Below are positions 1 to 12,232 of a stretch of DNA of 64,000 bases, one piece after another. Where the stretch lies: positions 1,550,001-1,614,000 of the forward strand of contig CAWUHX010000017.1 of assembly GCA_963922205.1 (NCBI GenBank), in the 5' to 3' direction. The notes under the pieces were generated by a model. The model was not told the DNA's origin and ran no database searches. It saw only the letters and a program-made list of their open reading frames with translations. Each line of letters opens with the position of its first letter. Positions within the stretch are counted from its first letter, which is position 1. The position numbers were made by a program, and so were the translations under genes. The stretch comes from Romanomermis culicivorax (taxonomy: Eukaryota; Nematoda; Enoplea; Mermithida; Mermithidae).

Positions 1-1246
1 CAGGTTCTATTTCATCAAAGTCTAGTGTAGACTACGCATGTAATAAAAATAGAGGTATTAAAAATGTCGCAACTGTTTTAGAATCAAGGATAGTCATCAT
101 GATGCAAAAAAATGTTTCTGCTCCTCCAAACTCTGATTGTTTGTTTTGTCTATATCTTAATCGTTATTACTATACTACGAGTATAATTACATTAGTGCAT
201 TTGCTATTCGTGCGAATGAAATAATTCGCGTATTGTAGTAATTTCGCATCAGCTGCGCTTCTATAAAATTTATTTCAAAAGCAAGATGTCGATAGAGCCG
301 CCGCCGTCCAACCTGCTCACCATTGATTCGTTTTTCGATTATAGCATTAGTCTGGTTGGTTCTCGCAACAATCAAAAGATGGTTTTTCCCTTTTCGAGAA
401 TGCGCATCCTCACGGTCGAAAAATTTTCGTTTTTCTTGTCTTATACTGCATATATCTGTCGCTTCTCGACCCGAAACTCTTGGCTTGTATTTTTGTCGAA
501 ATTCCTGGCATAACGTTTTTCCTTTTATTAGTACGTGATATCCTTTCCGTAGTTTTTGTTACAATTTTTTTATGAAAAATTATCTGAAAATTTGTTTTCC
601 TCAGACTACTGTCAACACTTCTGTAATTGTCGAAAAGATTTTCCATGTTATTTCCGTCGTTTAATGAGTTCTACTTTTTTTAACTTGCCTCGTCGCGCCG
701 CTTTTTAGAGTTTTCTAGGATATATCATCATTGACTAGTGTTTAAAGTTGGTCTATAATGCAAATTTTCAGTTTGACGAAAAATACGAAAAAATAAAAAA
801 CGCTACTTTCAGATATATCCATTGAAATATTCGTCCAACAGGTTAATGTAAACTTGTGACACACATGGTTAAGTAATTTCTAGGAAATCATTACGGTGAA
901 TTTGCGAAATTATTGTTTATTCTTTGTTTAAGAGATTATTGCCCACACTTCAGCAAATAAGCGACTCATATTTTTCGCATTTCAGATCCAATTTACTTTA
1001 CGGATTTTCTAGCGGCAGCTAATTTTTGGCAGAATTTGATCGGAACTCAGATTTCCCTGAACCCGTTCTCGATTTTTTTCTGTTTGTTACGGTTACAGCT
1101 CTTTGGTTGGTTATTGTTCTGAATTTTTGATTTCGATCATTTTACTTTATTTTCGTTCTCTTTGTATTTTATTCATTTGTCCTTCATTCAATCCAACGGT
1201 GTAATCTTTTTGGTGGAATATTGTCATACATTTTTTCATATCTCAG
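1..1246. other. Intron or intergenic DNA upstream of the first recognised exon
   Basis: AT-rich non-coding sequence with T-rich stretches. It is probably the intron preceding the exon that begins at 1247, because that exon opens with an acceptor (T-rich tract then CTCAG) and in the middle of a codon. Short open frames at 286-513 show no recognisable domain or codon bias. I see no RNA gene or clear mobile element here. Confidence 0.4.
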
Positions 1247-3595
1247 ACATTGCTATTTATCGCCTCCGCCGCCGTCGTCGCCAACCAAAGTGCGAGTAGA
1301 ATTACGCGATACTCAGTTGCCTTGCAGTATTGAACCGCCGTCCGAAATCGGTTTGATTTTAGCCGACGGAACGGTAACGCCAGCTGCCTCGTTGGCCAAT
1401 AACTCGCTGCTGTCTAAATCGAACGTCGTCCTATCAACGACAGTTGTGCCTCCCCAAATCCCCAGTCGAAAAAAGTTGGTCGTTCGTAGAATTTTGTTCA
1501 TTGCTCTCCTTTTATGGACTTTGATTTCTACTGCTCGAAATTAGATTCATCATATTTTTGACCAAAAACGTCGCATCCTTTCGATTCTTGGATTCTAGAT
1601 TTCAAAGTTTCGAGACTAAATCTTTGACTTTCCACAAGTAACGAATCTCAGAGGCTGGATTCTCAACAGGATAGAAATAGGGACCTGTATCAGTGTTTCA
1701 AACTAGATTTCAGACACTTTTGTGATCCAGTGTTTATGAAAAATAGAGTTTCGGGCTTTTAATTTTATATACTTGACCAATGTTTTCCTTCTATTACGGC
1801 TTCTATTAGATGTTTTTATCATCAGGGAAAATAGCGATTCCGATTCGTAATTTTTCAACATTTTACTGTAAGATTGTACTTATAACTTACTTTGCATACA
1901 AGTTTTATACAGATAACAGTTTCGTTTTTCTAAATTTGATAAGGCTAAATCCTTATTTTATTTAATTCCGGAAATACACCTGTATTTTGTTGTTCGACTC
2001 TTGTCGTGTCCGATGTTTATCCCATTTTAGCTGCCACACTCAAATATTAATATTCAATGGCGCATCTCGTGTACCATTGGAAAATATCTGAAATTCAAAC
2101 TCTTGGAGCTTGGGGAGCCTATAATTTTTAGTTTTTGTGTTTCTGATTTTTGGATCTATTTTGGCTTTTAAAATTTACTGAAATTTCATTTCCTGTTTTA
2201 ACAGATTATTTTGTCTGATCTGAGGGTGCTGTCTGTTTTGAACTCCCGAACTTTGAATTGGTATTTCAGGTTTTACGAGTATTCAGGACTCAATTTATTG
2301 TTGCTTTTCAATCCCGTTCCGACTTTCTCTTCATAAATTTTATCCTAATTCTATCACCAAGTTTTCAAATCTTTACTTTCAGAATGGAAGATCATGAAAA
2401 TCCATTTCGTGACGGATCTTTGAGGACAGAAGTGGAACCTATTGTCGAAGGTTTTAAAAAGAAACCGTTCCACGCACCGGCCGATCAAGAACAATCAATG
2501 GTCGTTCGCGATCTAATGTCGTCTTCAACGGTGATCGATTTCGCGCGTTCGTCGGAAGTGACCATTTCCAAAGCGCAAGCTGTATCTTTGCCATTTAGGA
2601 ACGATAATTTGACGCAGCTAAGGTTGGGGAATCTAACTTTTCACTAGTGACTTTTCTTGTACATATTTTAACTTTCTTGTTCGTTTTCTCGTCTCTCCAT
2701 ATTATTATTTGATTTTTCTATTTAAGCAAATTTTTGTCGATTTTCTGTCTTGACTTCGTTTGTTAGGGATTTCTTTCTCATTCTCTTATTTTGTGGTTTT
2801 ACGCTCTGACCTGTTTTCTATCGAGTTTTCTTTTCTGGGCGTTTCACTCATTTCTTTCTTTTTCACTGGAGCGAGTTTTTTTGTTTCCTCGTCAACATTC
2901 GTTATCGTTATTCTTTCTTCTTTATTGTCTGTATTATTTAGTTTTTTCATCCTTTTCTCTTCTTGTTTTTCAATAATTCACAGTGTTATACTTATTTCGC
3001 TGCAGCTTTTTAAATGATCAAACATTGTTAAAGTTGTATCCTTAATTTTTCTTTGCATGGCAATTTTTTGTTTTATGTTTTATTTATTTTCTCAATTTTC
3101 CTTGTTTTTTTACGAATTTTCTCTTAAGTCATTTATTCGACTGTTCTTTATTTTCCTGTTCTAATCTGTTTTTTGTTTTTTTTAAATTTTCTCTGTTCTT
3201 CCTTATATTTTTCCATTACCTTTTGATATAATCTGTTACATTTTATGCTTTTTATATCTGTGTTTATTGTTTCTATTCTTTGTCTATCACTTCTTCTATA
3301 TTTTTGAAGACCCTCTGTCGAAACATTCGTCGATTCCGTCGACGGCGGCGTCGTCATCGAAAGAGAAAGAGGGTCAACGGCTAAAAAACGACCATCGGCG
3401 ACAGCCACTGACGTCGAATCGCCAAAAACCTCTGCCGCTGTCGCTAATCTCCTGAGAAACGATAGTCAAAAAAATTCGGCCGACGTCGAACATAAAGTAC
3501 TGGTTTCGCCGCGTATTGGACAAGTGGAAATGGTTCATTTGGAAGAAGACGACGCCAAAAAGAAACGCTGCGGACATTGTTGCGTGGTCCAATAA
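1247..3595 (+). CDS. 3' part of a spliced gene encoding a CaaX-ending, paralemmin-like protein
   Basis: Three exons fit one frame: 1247-1474, 2383-2622 and 3310-3595 (TAA at 3593-3595), giving the last 250 residues. Acceptors are CTCAG, TTTCAG and TTGAAG. The two donors are both GTTGG-type, and all junctions share phase 2. The protein is rich in S, T, E, K and P with no predicted globular domain. It ends KKKRCGHCCVVQ: a basic patch, extra cysteines for possible palmitoylation, and a CVVQ box that would be prenylated. Paralemmins end the same way (basic run, CxCC, CaaX), and the exon-1 motif VLSTTVVPPQ resembles the conserved LSSTTLLPR-like motif of that family. This would make it a lipid-anchored protein on the inner face of the plasma membrane. 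The N-terminal coiled coil expected of a paralemmin would lie upstream of this window. The exon structure is fairly secure; the family name is an inference. Confidence 0.5.
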
Positions 3596-4788
3596 GATAA
3601 AAAACAGCGCGATAATTTCGTATGAATAGTTCATGGTGTCCAAATGGAAGTTTCAGAAGTTTCATGGACAAAAATTAAGATCCAAATACAAAAGTGATTT
3701 TTTCTGACAAAACTGAATTTGATTGCTCGATTCGTATTTAATTTTTGACCAGAATTTTAATGCCTGAAGTCTTATAACGTCAAAAATTTTAACATGTTAG
3801 ACTGTGAAGCCGAATGTTTTTGCATTTCAGTTTACTTGAAAAGATTACTTCGAGTGTACTCGAACTTCTCTACCTGACGCACGTTAGAGCTGGAAAATAT
3901 CCGATATTGTTGATGATTCGTAAGCTTTAAAAACCGTATTGCATTTTTTCTGTTCATATTATATAATATTTTCTTTTTTTCGTGTTTTTGTTCCTTTTAT
4001 AGCACATCTGAATTTTCCTCGTCAGTGTATATATAGTTTTCAATATTCGAAATCCTTTTTTGTGATTTCCAAACTGGTCACTAAGTCTTTGTTCGCCCGT
4101 TGGTATCCGCTTCTTTAGATCTATTTTTTATGCCTGTGTATTCCGACGCTTTTGTGTACATGTTTTGTCTGTTATGTAGTTTATTCAAGTTCAAATTCTA
4201 AAGCGTTTTCTACGGCGTACTTTTACGGTAGGAGTTCAGAGTCTTTCAATGATTTTTAAAAAATTCGAACAAGTAGTTAGCAATTTGGCATGGATTGTTT
4301 TATTGTGCTATGAAAAGTAGAATTTTGGCGAATTCGATAGTGGGAATAGATGCTGACAGGCTATTTCCTAAGTATTGGTCGTGGTTCACTGTGCAGGCTA
4401 GACTTACATTGACGCCTCACTCGGTGGAAGACAGTATTTTACTATTGCAGGATTCGTGGGTCTTACACACGTTAAAACCACATGGTCATGTTGTGGCGTC
4501 CTTTCTTAATTAATGTTCTCGGAAACCCTGTTGCACCTACTGTGAAATTATGGTATCAAGGAATGAAGGCTTGGGTTTTGGTATTTATTGTTAAATTACT
4601 TACAAATTTAAATGGATAAGGTGATAAACGAAATGGTGCAGGGGCTCGAAGGTGGAAAGGTTGGCATAATAGAAAGGTCGAAACTCTGCAGTTTGTTGTA
4701 GGGAAGGCAAATTCCGACGAGGGATTCAGCTGTTCCGATATCCCGTGAATGAAGGGCAACTCGTTTGCTGCTAACCAGCAATCATAAG
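3596..4788. other. 3' UTR and intergenic AT-rich DNA
   Basis: Follows the stop codon at 3593-3595 and should contain the 3' UTR of the CaaX-ending gene. No further exon is evident. A 72-codon open frame at 4295-4513 (+) has no recognisable motif and I do not call it a gene. Confidence 0.35.
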
Positions 4789-4884
4789 GCGAGCGATTCA
4801 ACTATCGCGTAATTCCAAAAGCGAGTGATTAGACTGTCGCGTAATTTCAACAGCGAGTGATCCAACTATTGCGTAATTTCAACG
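4789..4884. repeat. Tandem repeat, three 32-bp units
   Basis: Three consecutive 32-bp units begin GCGAG(C/T)GATT at 4789, 4821 and 4853 and share the core CGCGTAATTTCAA with a few substitutions. It is a simple minisatellite with no coding capacity. Confidence 0.8.
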
Positions 4885-4974
4885 ACTCCAACGACTGAAT
4901 CTTCTCCTTTTTCTCAGTCACACATCAATTTTCTTGGGGCGTGGTCAGCCCTGCATGAGTCGTAATCCTGGCAT

Positions 4975-5225
4975 CTATGGTCTGTTTTTCTTGAAATGCT
5001 TCTTAATAATAGAAGTAGAAAGCAAGTAGTATTTCAGATTTTCACGATTTTCTGACAAACAATATATCGTATAAAACTGGAAATTTGTGAGCATACTGAC
5101 CTCACCTTTAACAATTTTCCGAGTGAGAAATTTTACTATCAAAGCTATATATAAACGATTCTGACGACATTACTGATTCGTGTAACTTTTCTATTTGGAA
5201 GCATTTTATAAAAAACAGACTATAG
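4975..5225. mobile_element. MITE-like element with TIR CTAT(A/G)GTCTGTTTTT
   Basis: The ends are inverted copies of each other over about 28 bp: CTATGGTCTGTTTTTC at the left, and the reverse complement of CTATAGTCTGTTTTTT at the right. The interior of 251 bp has no ORF. Related copies lie at about 9918-10124 (same orientation) and 10733-10940 (reverse), so this is a dispersed family. The superfamily is unclear; no convincing target duplication was found. Confidence 0.6.
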
Positions 5226-5363
5226 TTCCACTAAGTGGAAGTGCCTATAAAGTACTGTAGCAGTGTAGCACCTGCTACCTCAACCGTTTTTGCCAAAATT
5301 GTCGGTGGGTTCAAAACATTGAACCGTATTTTTTGAGTGAAAGTGGTTTTTTGTTTTAGAGTG

Positions 5364-5609
5364 TGTCAACCTTTTCATTTCTTGCCAAGTACATACATTA
5401 CAAGTGCAAAAATAGTCAAAACAAAGTACCTGAAAAATAAGTCTGGTTTCCAGTCAGAACCCAGATTAACGAAAACCAAAGAAAGAACTAATTGGTTACA
5501 AAATTGTACATGATGAGAAAAACATGAGGGACATGAGGGACTTATGCGATGAATAAAATATATGAAAATTTACATAAAAATTATCCAAATTTTTACATTC
5601 CATTTGACA
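5364..5609 (-). repeat. Candidate 3' LTR of the truncated Gypsy fragment
   Basis: It directly follows the purine tract on the minus strand, begins TGTCA and ends TGACA, as LTRs with 5-bp terminal inverted repeats do. The 5' LTR is not in the window, so the boundary rests on the termini alone. Confidence 0.35.
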
Positions 5610-5620
5610 TTCCCTCCTTA

Positions 5621-7487
5621 CTAAGGTGAACGTCCTCGGTCACAGCCTGTTCGTGTGGGTTTGACGCCCTGACGAATGATGGATTGATGCCAAATTGAAC
5701 CGATTAAAAGTTGATGATGCTTCACACATCTGACTTTGCTGGACAGGTCACATGATGCTGTGCAACGGATGACGGAGATGCGAGGATGAAAACGGACGGT
5801 TTCATTGATGTGCAACTTGTAGACTTTTTGTGTGTTCGGGTGTTGGATTTCGATATTTGGATATTTAACATTTATGATTTTGTATGGTCCATGCTGTTGT
5901 GAGACAAACTTAGGACACTGATTTTTATGGACAATTTGTGTTTCTCTGAGGACCAAGTCTCCAATTTTGTATTTTATATTATGTGACTTTTTGTTATATA
6001 GTTCAGAATATCGGTTTTGAGAGGCCAAAATGCTGGCCTGCACATTTTCGAAAGCTTGTGACAATTGATTTTTCACGTGGTTAGCATATTCAACTAGGTC
6101 AACCATGTAGGGTGAGCTTTGGAAACTGTGCATCAGAAGGCAGCATTGGTTGTCGCCCAATAACGAGTTCAAAGGGCGTGTACCCAGTGCTTTTGTTCTT
6201 GTGAACATTGGTAGCAAATATGGCAAAGGGACATCCCAATCCGAATGATTTTCATTTACGTACATGCGGATATGGCAACAAGGGTCTGGTTGCACCTTTC
6301 AACTTCCCCATTGCCCATTGGATGATAAGGGGCAGTGTGTACCTTTTCTGTATTGCAACTTTGTGATATTTGTAAAAAGTTCTGATGTGAAATCTGAAGC
6401 CCTATCACAATGTATAATGTTTGGGGCTCCATGATTGCAAAAGATTTTTTCAACAAAAAGAGAAGCAATTGTTTGTGAGGTTATGTTAGGGGTAGCAAAT
6501 GCTTCCACGTATTTTGTAAAGTAGTCAATAAAGACTACAACATGAAGGGTTCCATTGCCAGACATGGGGAGAGGACCCATGCAGTCCAATCCCACTCGTT
6601 CAAATGGTTGAGAAGCCTAAACAGGGACCAAATCAGCTTTGATCCCACATCTAGGGGGCTTATTGAACTGACACTTCTGACAAGTTTTGCAATATTGTTC
6701 CACAAATTTTCGCATTTGAGGCCAAAAATATTTTTGTTGTATATTTTCATACGTTTTTTGGCAGAAAAGTGTCCTGCAAATTTGCTATCATGATGGGATT
6801 TGAGAATTTCTATTCTGAATGACCTGGCAACACAAATTTTATGTCCACTTGTGGATTTTCGGTGCAAAAGACCATTTTTGATCGTGTAAAGGTCTTTGAT
6901 TTGTGCATTATGACCCTTCTTAATTCCATTCATAATACCTATGTTGTGCTTCGAGGTCAGAATTTTGAAGTTCTGTTAAGTTTTTAGTTAGTTCCTGATT
7001 GTCGTCAATTTCTTCTTCAAGCCCGTAGCCAAGGGCAAGAATTTTGTTTTCTGTTAGTGCGTTTAATTCGGGTCTAGTTTCCAAGTTTTCTATATCAAAA
7101 GCTGGTTCCGCATCTTTTAGAGGGAACCTGGAAACTGCATGCAAATTTTTATTGGCCAGCCCTTTTGGGCTGGATATTCAACTTGAAACTTGCCAGAGCA
7201 AGTCCTCACCGAACAATTCACAAATTCAGTTTCTCTTTTGTGAGAACTGCGTTCACCGCAGTGTGGTCAGTGTGAATAATGACCTCTTGTTGAAAAAGAT
7301 AGGGTCGAAAATAATTTACAAATTCAACGACCCCAAGGGTTTCCAGTTCCATAATTGGATAGTTTTTTTCAGCAGGTTTCAGCCCTCTGCTAGCAAAACA
7401 AATGGGATGTTCCAAGGAATCATCCCCGTATTGACTGAGGACAGCTCCCACACCCAAAAGGGAAGCGGGAAGGGAAACAAAGAGCAC
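5621..7487 (-). pseudogene. Broken pol remnant: RNase H and integrase
   Basis: Homologous coding blocks run in sequence on the minus strand but in changing frames: RNase H (about 7487-7218), linker (7144-6920), integrase zinc-binding and core region (about 6933-6299), and the integrase C-terminal GPY-type module (6295-5621, where QQHGPYKI is visible). Stops and frame changes separate every block, so no functional enzyme can be made. The DNA recalls vertebrate and invertebrate Gypsy pol equally. Neighbouring DNA carries no matching gag. Confidence 0.8.
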
Positions 7488-7499
7488 ACAAAAAGTGAT

Positions 7500-9830
7500 A
7501 GGTAGGCAAAGAAAAGAGTATGCTGAAAATAGAACCAGACTGGCCGATATTTAACCACGCCCCCTTACTAACCGCCTATATGCTTAACTGTTGCAGTAGA
7601 AAGTATCAGTCCCCGATCCTGCGAAGCAACAAAAAAATTGTACAGTATGTAAGGGGACAATTTATATCAAAAAATGACGAAAAAATCAGTACTATAAGAT
7701 TGTCCAAAAATTGAAAAAACTTGTCTCATGACAGAATTATATTATTTTTGACGTTTCAATCAAAATGCAATAAACGGCATCAGAGTAAGGTAGTGAATTA
7801 TGAGAAAGCTGAGATCATCATTATTTGAAGCAATGACCAACACAGTACCTACCTTGCAACAGGGTGTCTCTGAATGAGAGTAGGCAAAATATCGATGAGG
7901 TGGTCTATAAAAATCACAAAAGATGCTTGAAAGCATACAATGCACAGCATAGAAACTCTGTTGGGGTCGGCACGGAGGAGCAGGGGTGGGATAGAAATTT
8001 TTTTCTTGTTTGATAATGAAAGAAAGGTCATCTCATCCGAGCAGGATATTTTATAACCAATATTAGTTAAACATGAAAAAAAATTTGCTTGGTCAGCACT
8101 TTTTAGTTTAAATGTTACCTCTTTAGAATCAAGTATGAAACTACATTCTCTTTCTTCTCGCCAATTTTCCATCATCATTTTCTTGGTTATAGGTGGAGGG
8201 GGTCGAATCTGCATGGGTATCAGCAAGTGTCTGCTGGGGGTCAATCAAAATCGACTGGAGGTGAACACTCATCCAAATGTCATATGCGTAAATGGACGAA
8301 AACGATTTATCGCGCGTGTCTGAAGAAACAAAACATACAGAATGTAGAAAAGCGTGCAGAATGCTGTAAAGGGAACACTCGGAGTGATTTCCAGGCAATG
8401 ATAATTGGATGCAGGAGATTGACGGGCTCGTAGAGAGCGCTATGTCAATTTATCCACAGAACTTCACTCAAATTCTTTAAGGTTTTCGGAGCTGAAACTC
8501 AGAATGTAACCACTTATCCTTCTAGGAGTTAAACCCGAATACTCAAACTATTTTCCAAATAGTTTGACTCAACCTAGATCACACATTTGATTTTCAATTT
8601 ACTAAATTACAAACACGCTGCTCGCTCTACAATGCAACTGCATGTCAACCCAACAAACAATCACAATGAATAATCTTTCACAATTTCATTGGACATCGTA
8701 GCCATGCCCCCTATCTCTCGACACAATTTCTCTTGACTGCTCTTGCCGATCTTCCTCAAAATTGACACATTCTTTACAAAGCACCAAAATGCTCCACAAC
8801 ACATACCCCCATGTGCATGTATGGAAAATATTATTCAGTTTCTTTCCCTAAACACATCCTGTCAACAATTTTGCAAAAAGCTGACACTTTTCTCACTTTC
8901 GCTATAGATAGACGAATATTTTGACGGTTTTCCAGAATGCTCTTTATTTTATATTGAGGTATACTGGTTGTTGCTTATTGAGTGTTCAGTAATTGATCAA
9001 ATCAAAAGGTTGCAAATTTCGATGCAAAATTTCCAATCTTTCTGGTTGAAGCATAGAATTTCCTGGGAAGTTATTCCTCATCCTTGAGTCCAGGGCTGTC
9101 CATAGGGATGTACAAAGTGGGCGTCGCCCATTCCATTTTTTAGTGTATACTTGAAGAATGCCTTTTTGGCAGCCTTAAAATTTCCTATTTTGTATTGAAA
9201 CAGTATAAAATTCCCGCAAACATAATTTTTGAGCCAGTCTGTTGGATGTTATTGCTCAGCCCATTTCAGGTGCAGATGTTGCATTATATACAAGTTATTC
9301 ACTGTGTAATGTCGTCTATAATGCATTAGCATACACAGAGTAAATCTCCTAATAATGCGTCGTTTTACTATTTTTCCATCTGGCAATTTCCAAAAAGATG
9401 TGAAAAGAATTGACTTTTTTCGTAACATTGCTAATGCAACATCTAATTATGATTTTCAGATTTTGTAAATGTACACAACTGCCTAAGCTTTGAACTTTCA
9501 TTCCATTTACTTTTCAATCTATAGGTATGATACTATATAAGAATTTTGTAGCTGATATATGATGAGTTACATCTGCAGATATAAAATCAGTTATAAACAA
9601 GGGTGTTTGCACCAAAATTTGCAATCATTCCATTTGATCATTAATGATCATACAATAGGCAACAATTATTAAACTTCAATCATTGAAATTAAAGAACATT
9701 AAGGCCGAGTTCTTGCACGCAAAATGGTTCCAAATCGTTCAATGCCTCCATATAGCGAAAGCAAGCAATGCAGCGAGGAGCCATCATTTTTCAAGAAATG
9801 CCTGTGTTACATTGCCATTTGCATGGGAGA
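7500..9830. other. Non-coding AT-rich stretch, no gene recognised
   Basis: No domain-bearing ORF or RNA was recognised. The longest open frame is 131 codons at 8244-7849 (-); it overlaps another at 8398-8141 in a different frame and shows no motif I know. It could be eroded retroelement sequence upstream of the 5.4-7.5 kb pol fragment, but it does not resemble RT or protease. Confidence 0.35.
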
Positions 9831-9917
9831 GGTCGATTTGTGTGATTTTATCATGATTATTTTATGATACAGATACATTATTATTTTATGATACAGATAT
9901 TCTAAATAATGAAACTG

Positions 9918-10124
9918 GAAAGCAAGTAGTATTTCAGATTTTTGCGATTTGCAGGTAAACAATATATCATATGGGACTGGAAATTTGTGGGCATATACTG
10001 TCCTAACCTTGAACAATTTCTCGATTGAAAAATTTTACAATAAGAGCAGTTTGTAAACGATTTTGACGACATGTACTGATTTATGCCACTTTTCTATTTG
10101 GAAGCATTTTATAAAAAACAGACT
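9918..10124. repeat. Second copy of the CTATAGTCTG MITE family
   Basis: About 205 bp that align base for base with 5020-5225: they share GAAAGCAAGTAGTATTTCAG at the start and end in TTTTATAAAAAACAGACT. The left terminal repeat of the 4975 copy is missing here. Confidence 0.6.
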
Positions 10125-10238
10125 GTAGTCTGGACCAAAAACCTTGTCATGTTGTAGTGGTGCCTCTGGCTATTCTCCACACAGCATGCCCCGCACTCAC
10201 CACCACCATTACAACCACAATTTCTGAACTATCCACGT

Positions 10239-10313
10239 GGCTTGGTTAGCGTAGTTGGTAGCCCATCTGCCTTGTATGCAGAAGGTCGAGGGTTCGAGCC
10301 CCTCACCGAGCAT
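10239..10313 (+). tRNA. tRNA-Thr(TGT)-like sequence, probably the head of a tRNA-derived SINE
   Basis: The anticodon arm is perfect (TCTGC stem, loop CTTGTAT, GCAGA), giving anticodon TGT. The T arm is perfect (GAGGG, loop TTCGAGC, CCCTC) and holds a good B box, GGTTCGAGCCC. The acceptor stem pairs at six of seven positions (GGCTTGG with CCGAGCA). The D stem is poor. The downstream junction GAGCATTATTTTTC is also found after the two tRNA-like sequences near 25.5 and 25.8 kb, which points to a SINE family rather than a functional tRNA gene. Confidence 0.5.
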
Positions 10314-10732
10314 TATTTTTCTGATGCTCTGGCCACATCAGTTTGGACATACGACAGTCTACTGATGTAGCAAACTTTGGACTGGAATCGCCTTCCACAA
10401 TAAAAGGACTGTATGTCATCCACAAAGTGAAGAATGCTGGATGAGAAACGTCGTCCACTGATATGACTAAGAGGAAGGGGTCAGAGAGGGCTCAAAAGAG
10501 ATTTGTCAAACCATGAAAAAGCAGAAGGTAGTTTGAAAAGGTCGGAATGGAAAAACCTGGAAAATCAAGAGATGAAACATCAATGGTGTCTTTCCTGATT
10601 ATCCAGTAAAAAGAGGTGGAGTTTAAAAAGATGAATTTAATTGGGTATGGGTGGGATTGAACTGGAGAAAATGATCATGCCCAGGGGTTAGATATGGTGA
10701 AAACGGAATACTAATGGAGATTAGTGGGTCAC

Positions 10733-10940
10733 TATAGTCTGTTTTTTATAAAACACTTCTAAAATGAAAAATTGCACAAATATTCTGTGATTCGAAAATC
10801 ATTGATATATATCTTGTAGTGAAGAATTTTTTAATCAAAAAATTTTTGAGTGTCAGTTGAATGTTGTCACAAGTTTTCAGTTTTATAGAATGAAAGACTT
10901 GGGCTAAAATGCTGAAAATATAAAATAGTACTTGCTTTCA
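10733..10940 (-). repeat. Third copy (reverse) of the CTATAGTCTG MITE family
   Basis: It starts CTATAGTCTGTTTTTTATAA, the inverted form of the right end of the 4975 and 9918 copies, and ends near TACTTGCTTTC, matching their interior boundary. It is divergent inside. Confidence 0.45.
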
Positions 10941-12190
10941 GGATGCATTTTTTGGAAGCATTTTGTCACATGCCCATCAAATTACCAACATCACGTGATT
11001 CTTCTTATACTGATTATTTATTTTGTTGATTGTTTGCCACTTTTAGTTCATGATCATTTGTCATTTTACTTTTATTCGGATTCATTTTTATGCATTTCTG
11101 TTTCATTTTGTTGTATTATGTCTTTTATTTTGTTCTTATTTTTCATGCCAGCTACAGTATGCCCTTTAGCTAAAAACTTCCTTTAGGGGAGCTCCATGCA
11201 CTTACAGCTATTTTGGGCCATGTTACATGCCCCTTGTGTCAATAAAATTGGCATAGCTTTTGTCGACCCAAAATGGCTAGCTGAGAAATTTTTGCTAAAG
11301 ATATTCATATGTTTAGCATAGGCACTAAAGTGGGCCTCAATGATAAAGTATTCGAACTGGGAAAATGTCCATCTTACAATAGGCATCTTCTGCACCATTT
11401 TCTCTGCAGAAGTTAGCCCAGGGGCTGTGAGCTCCACCTAGGTCTTAATTTCTGGGTTTTAGTGCTCTCCCCTTTTTAGTGTGCTCCATGCAGCCATTTT
11501 ACATATTTTGCTTTGTCGCATACCACAGCCTCATTCGAATAATTTTATTTTGTTGTATTTCATCACTCCTGCTGGCCAATTTGCATATTGTTCCACCTGA
11601 CCATCTACAGTCAACAAAAGTCGCCCCCAGCCTTTTGTGTTCAACATTTTAGGAACCAGATCAGATTACCCCTCCATCATCTACTGTCACCCTCAGGTAC
11701 CCCGTCATTCATCGAAAATTGTTCTGTAGCCAGACTAGGTGAGTTTAATATTATATTATTGTTGAGGGTAATTAGGGGCAGCCCGTTTTAAGTCAGTTTT
11801 CTCCCTCAGCTTTTCTCCAGCTAATAAGGGCTCTTTCTTCCTCGGGTTCAGGCTGAAAAAGGGGATCTCTTGGTTCACAATCGGGTCCCAGAGCCTGGTC
11901 ATCTCTCAGATGACCTTGTGCCTCCTTCACACTGAATAGGAACAGGGATTGCCACCACTAACCTGGCTGCATTATTCTTACCCTACAGTAGTAACCCCAG
12001 AGCAGCATCAGAGTACTTGTAGTTCCTTCTATAGCCAGTACTAGCCTGGTTAGGTTCCCAAATAGAAAAAATCCAGGCCTCACCACAGTAGTCGGCCCAT
12101 GGCTTCCCTACTCTGGTGACCCATCTCTCTTACAGTGATTTGGGGGCTACAGCTTACTCACAGTGGTTTAGTCAGGTTATCATCCATCGA
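10940..12190. repeat. Copy A of a 1.25-kb dispersed repeat
   Basis: This segment aligns along its length with 14432-15245 joined to 24544-24985. Shared landmarks include CCCTTTAGCTA(A/T)AAACTTCC, GGCATCTTCTGCA, GACTAGGTGAGT and CTATAGCCAGTACTAGCC. No ORF with recognisable motifs was seen. The two copies are in direct orientation 3.5 kb apart, so they could be LTRs of an older element or simply two insertions. Copy B is the landing site of the complete LTR retroelement. Confidence 0.7.
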
Positions 12191-12232
12191 TCTGATAAAC
12201 TGTCAATTAATGACACAACTTTTTTATTAATG

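Larger units (their letters stand above)
5364..7490 (-). mobile_element. 5'-truncated Ty3/Gypsy retroelement fragment (RNase H, integrase, possible 3' LTR)
   Basis: Read on the minus strand, the fragment opens inside an RNase H domain near 7487 and runs through integrase to a polypurine tract (AGGAGGGA) at about 5610-5617. After the tract, a TGTCA...TGACA segment (5609 down to 5364, 246 bp) could be a short LTR. The proteins resemble those of the complete element at 15246-24543 but are clearly diverged, so this is an older or different lineage. Everything upstream of RNase H (gag, protease, RT) is missing. Confidence 0.75.

Noticed and set aside
4789-4884. Possible CRISPR-like array from three short regular repeats
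   Set aside because: The units are contiguous with no unique spacers and the context is eukaryotic; it is a plain tandem repeat.
7849-8244. 131-codon minus-strand frame as a gene
   Set aside because: No motif, overlaps another frame, and no splice or promoter context. It could be chance.
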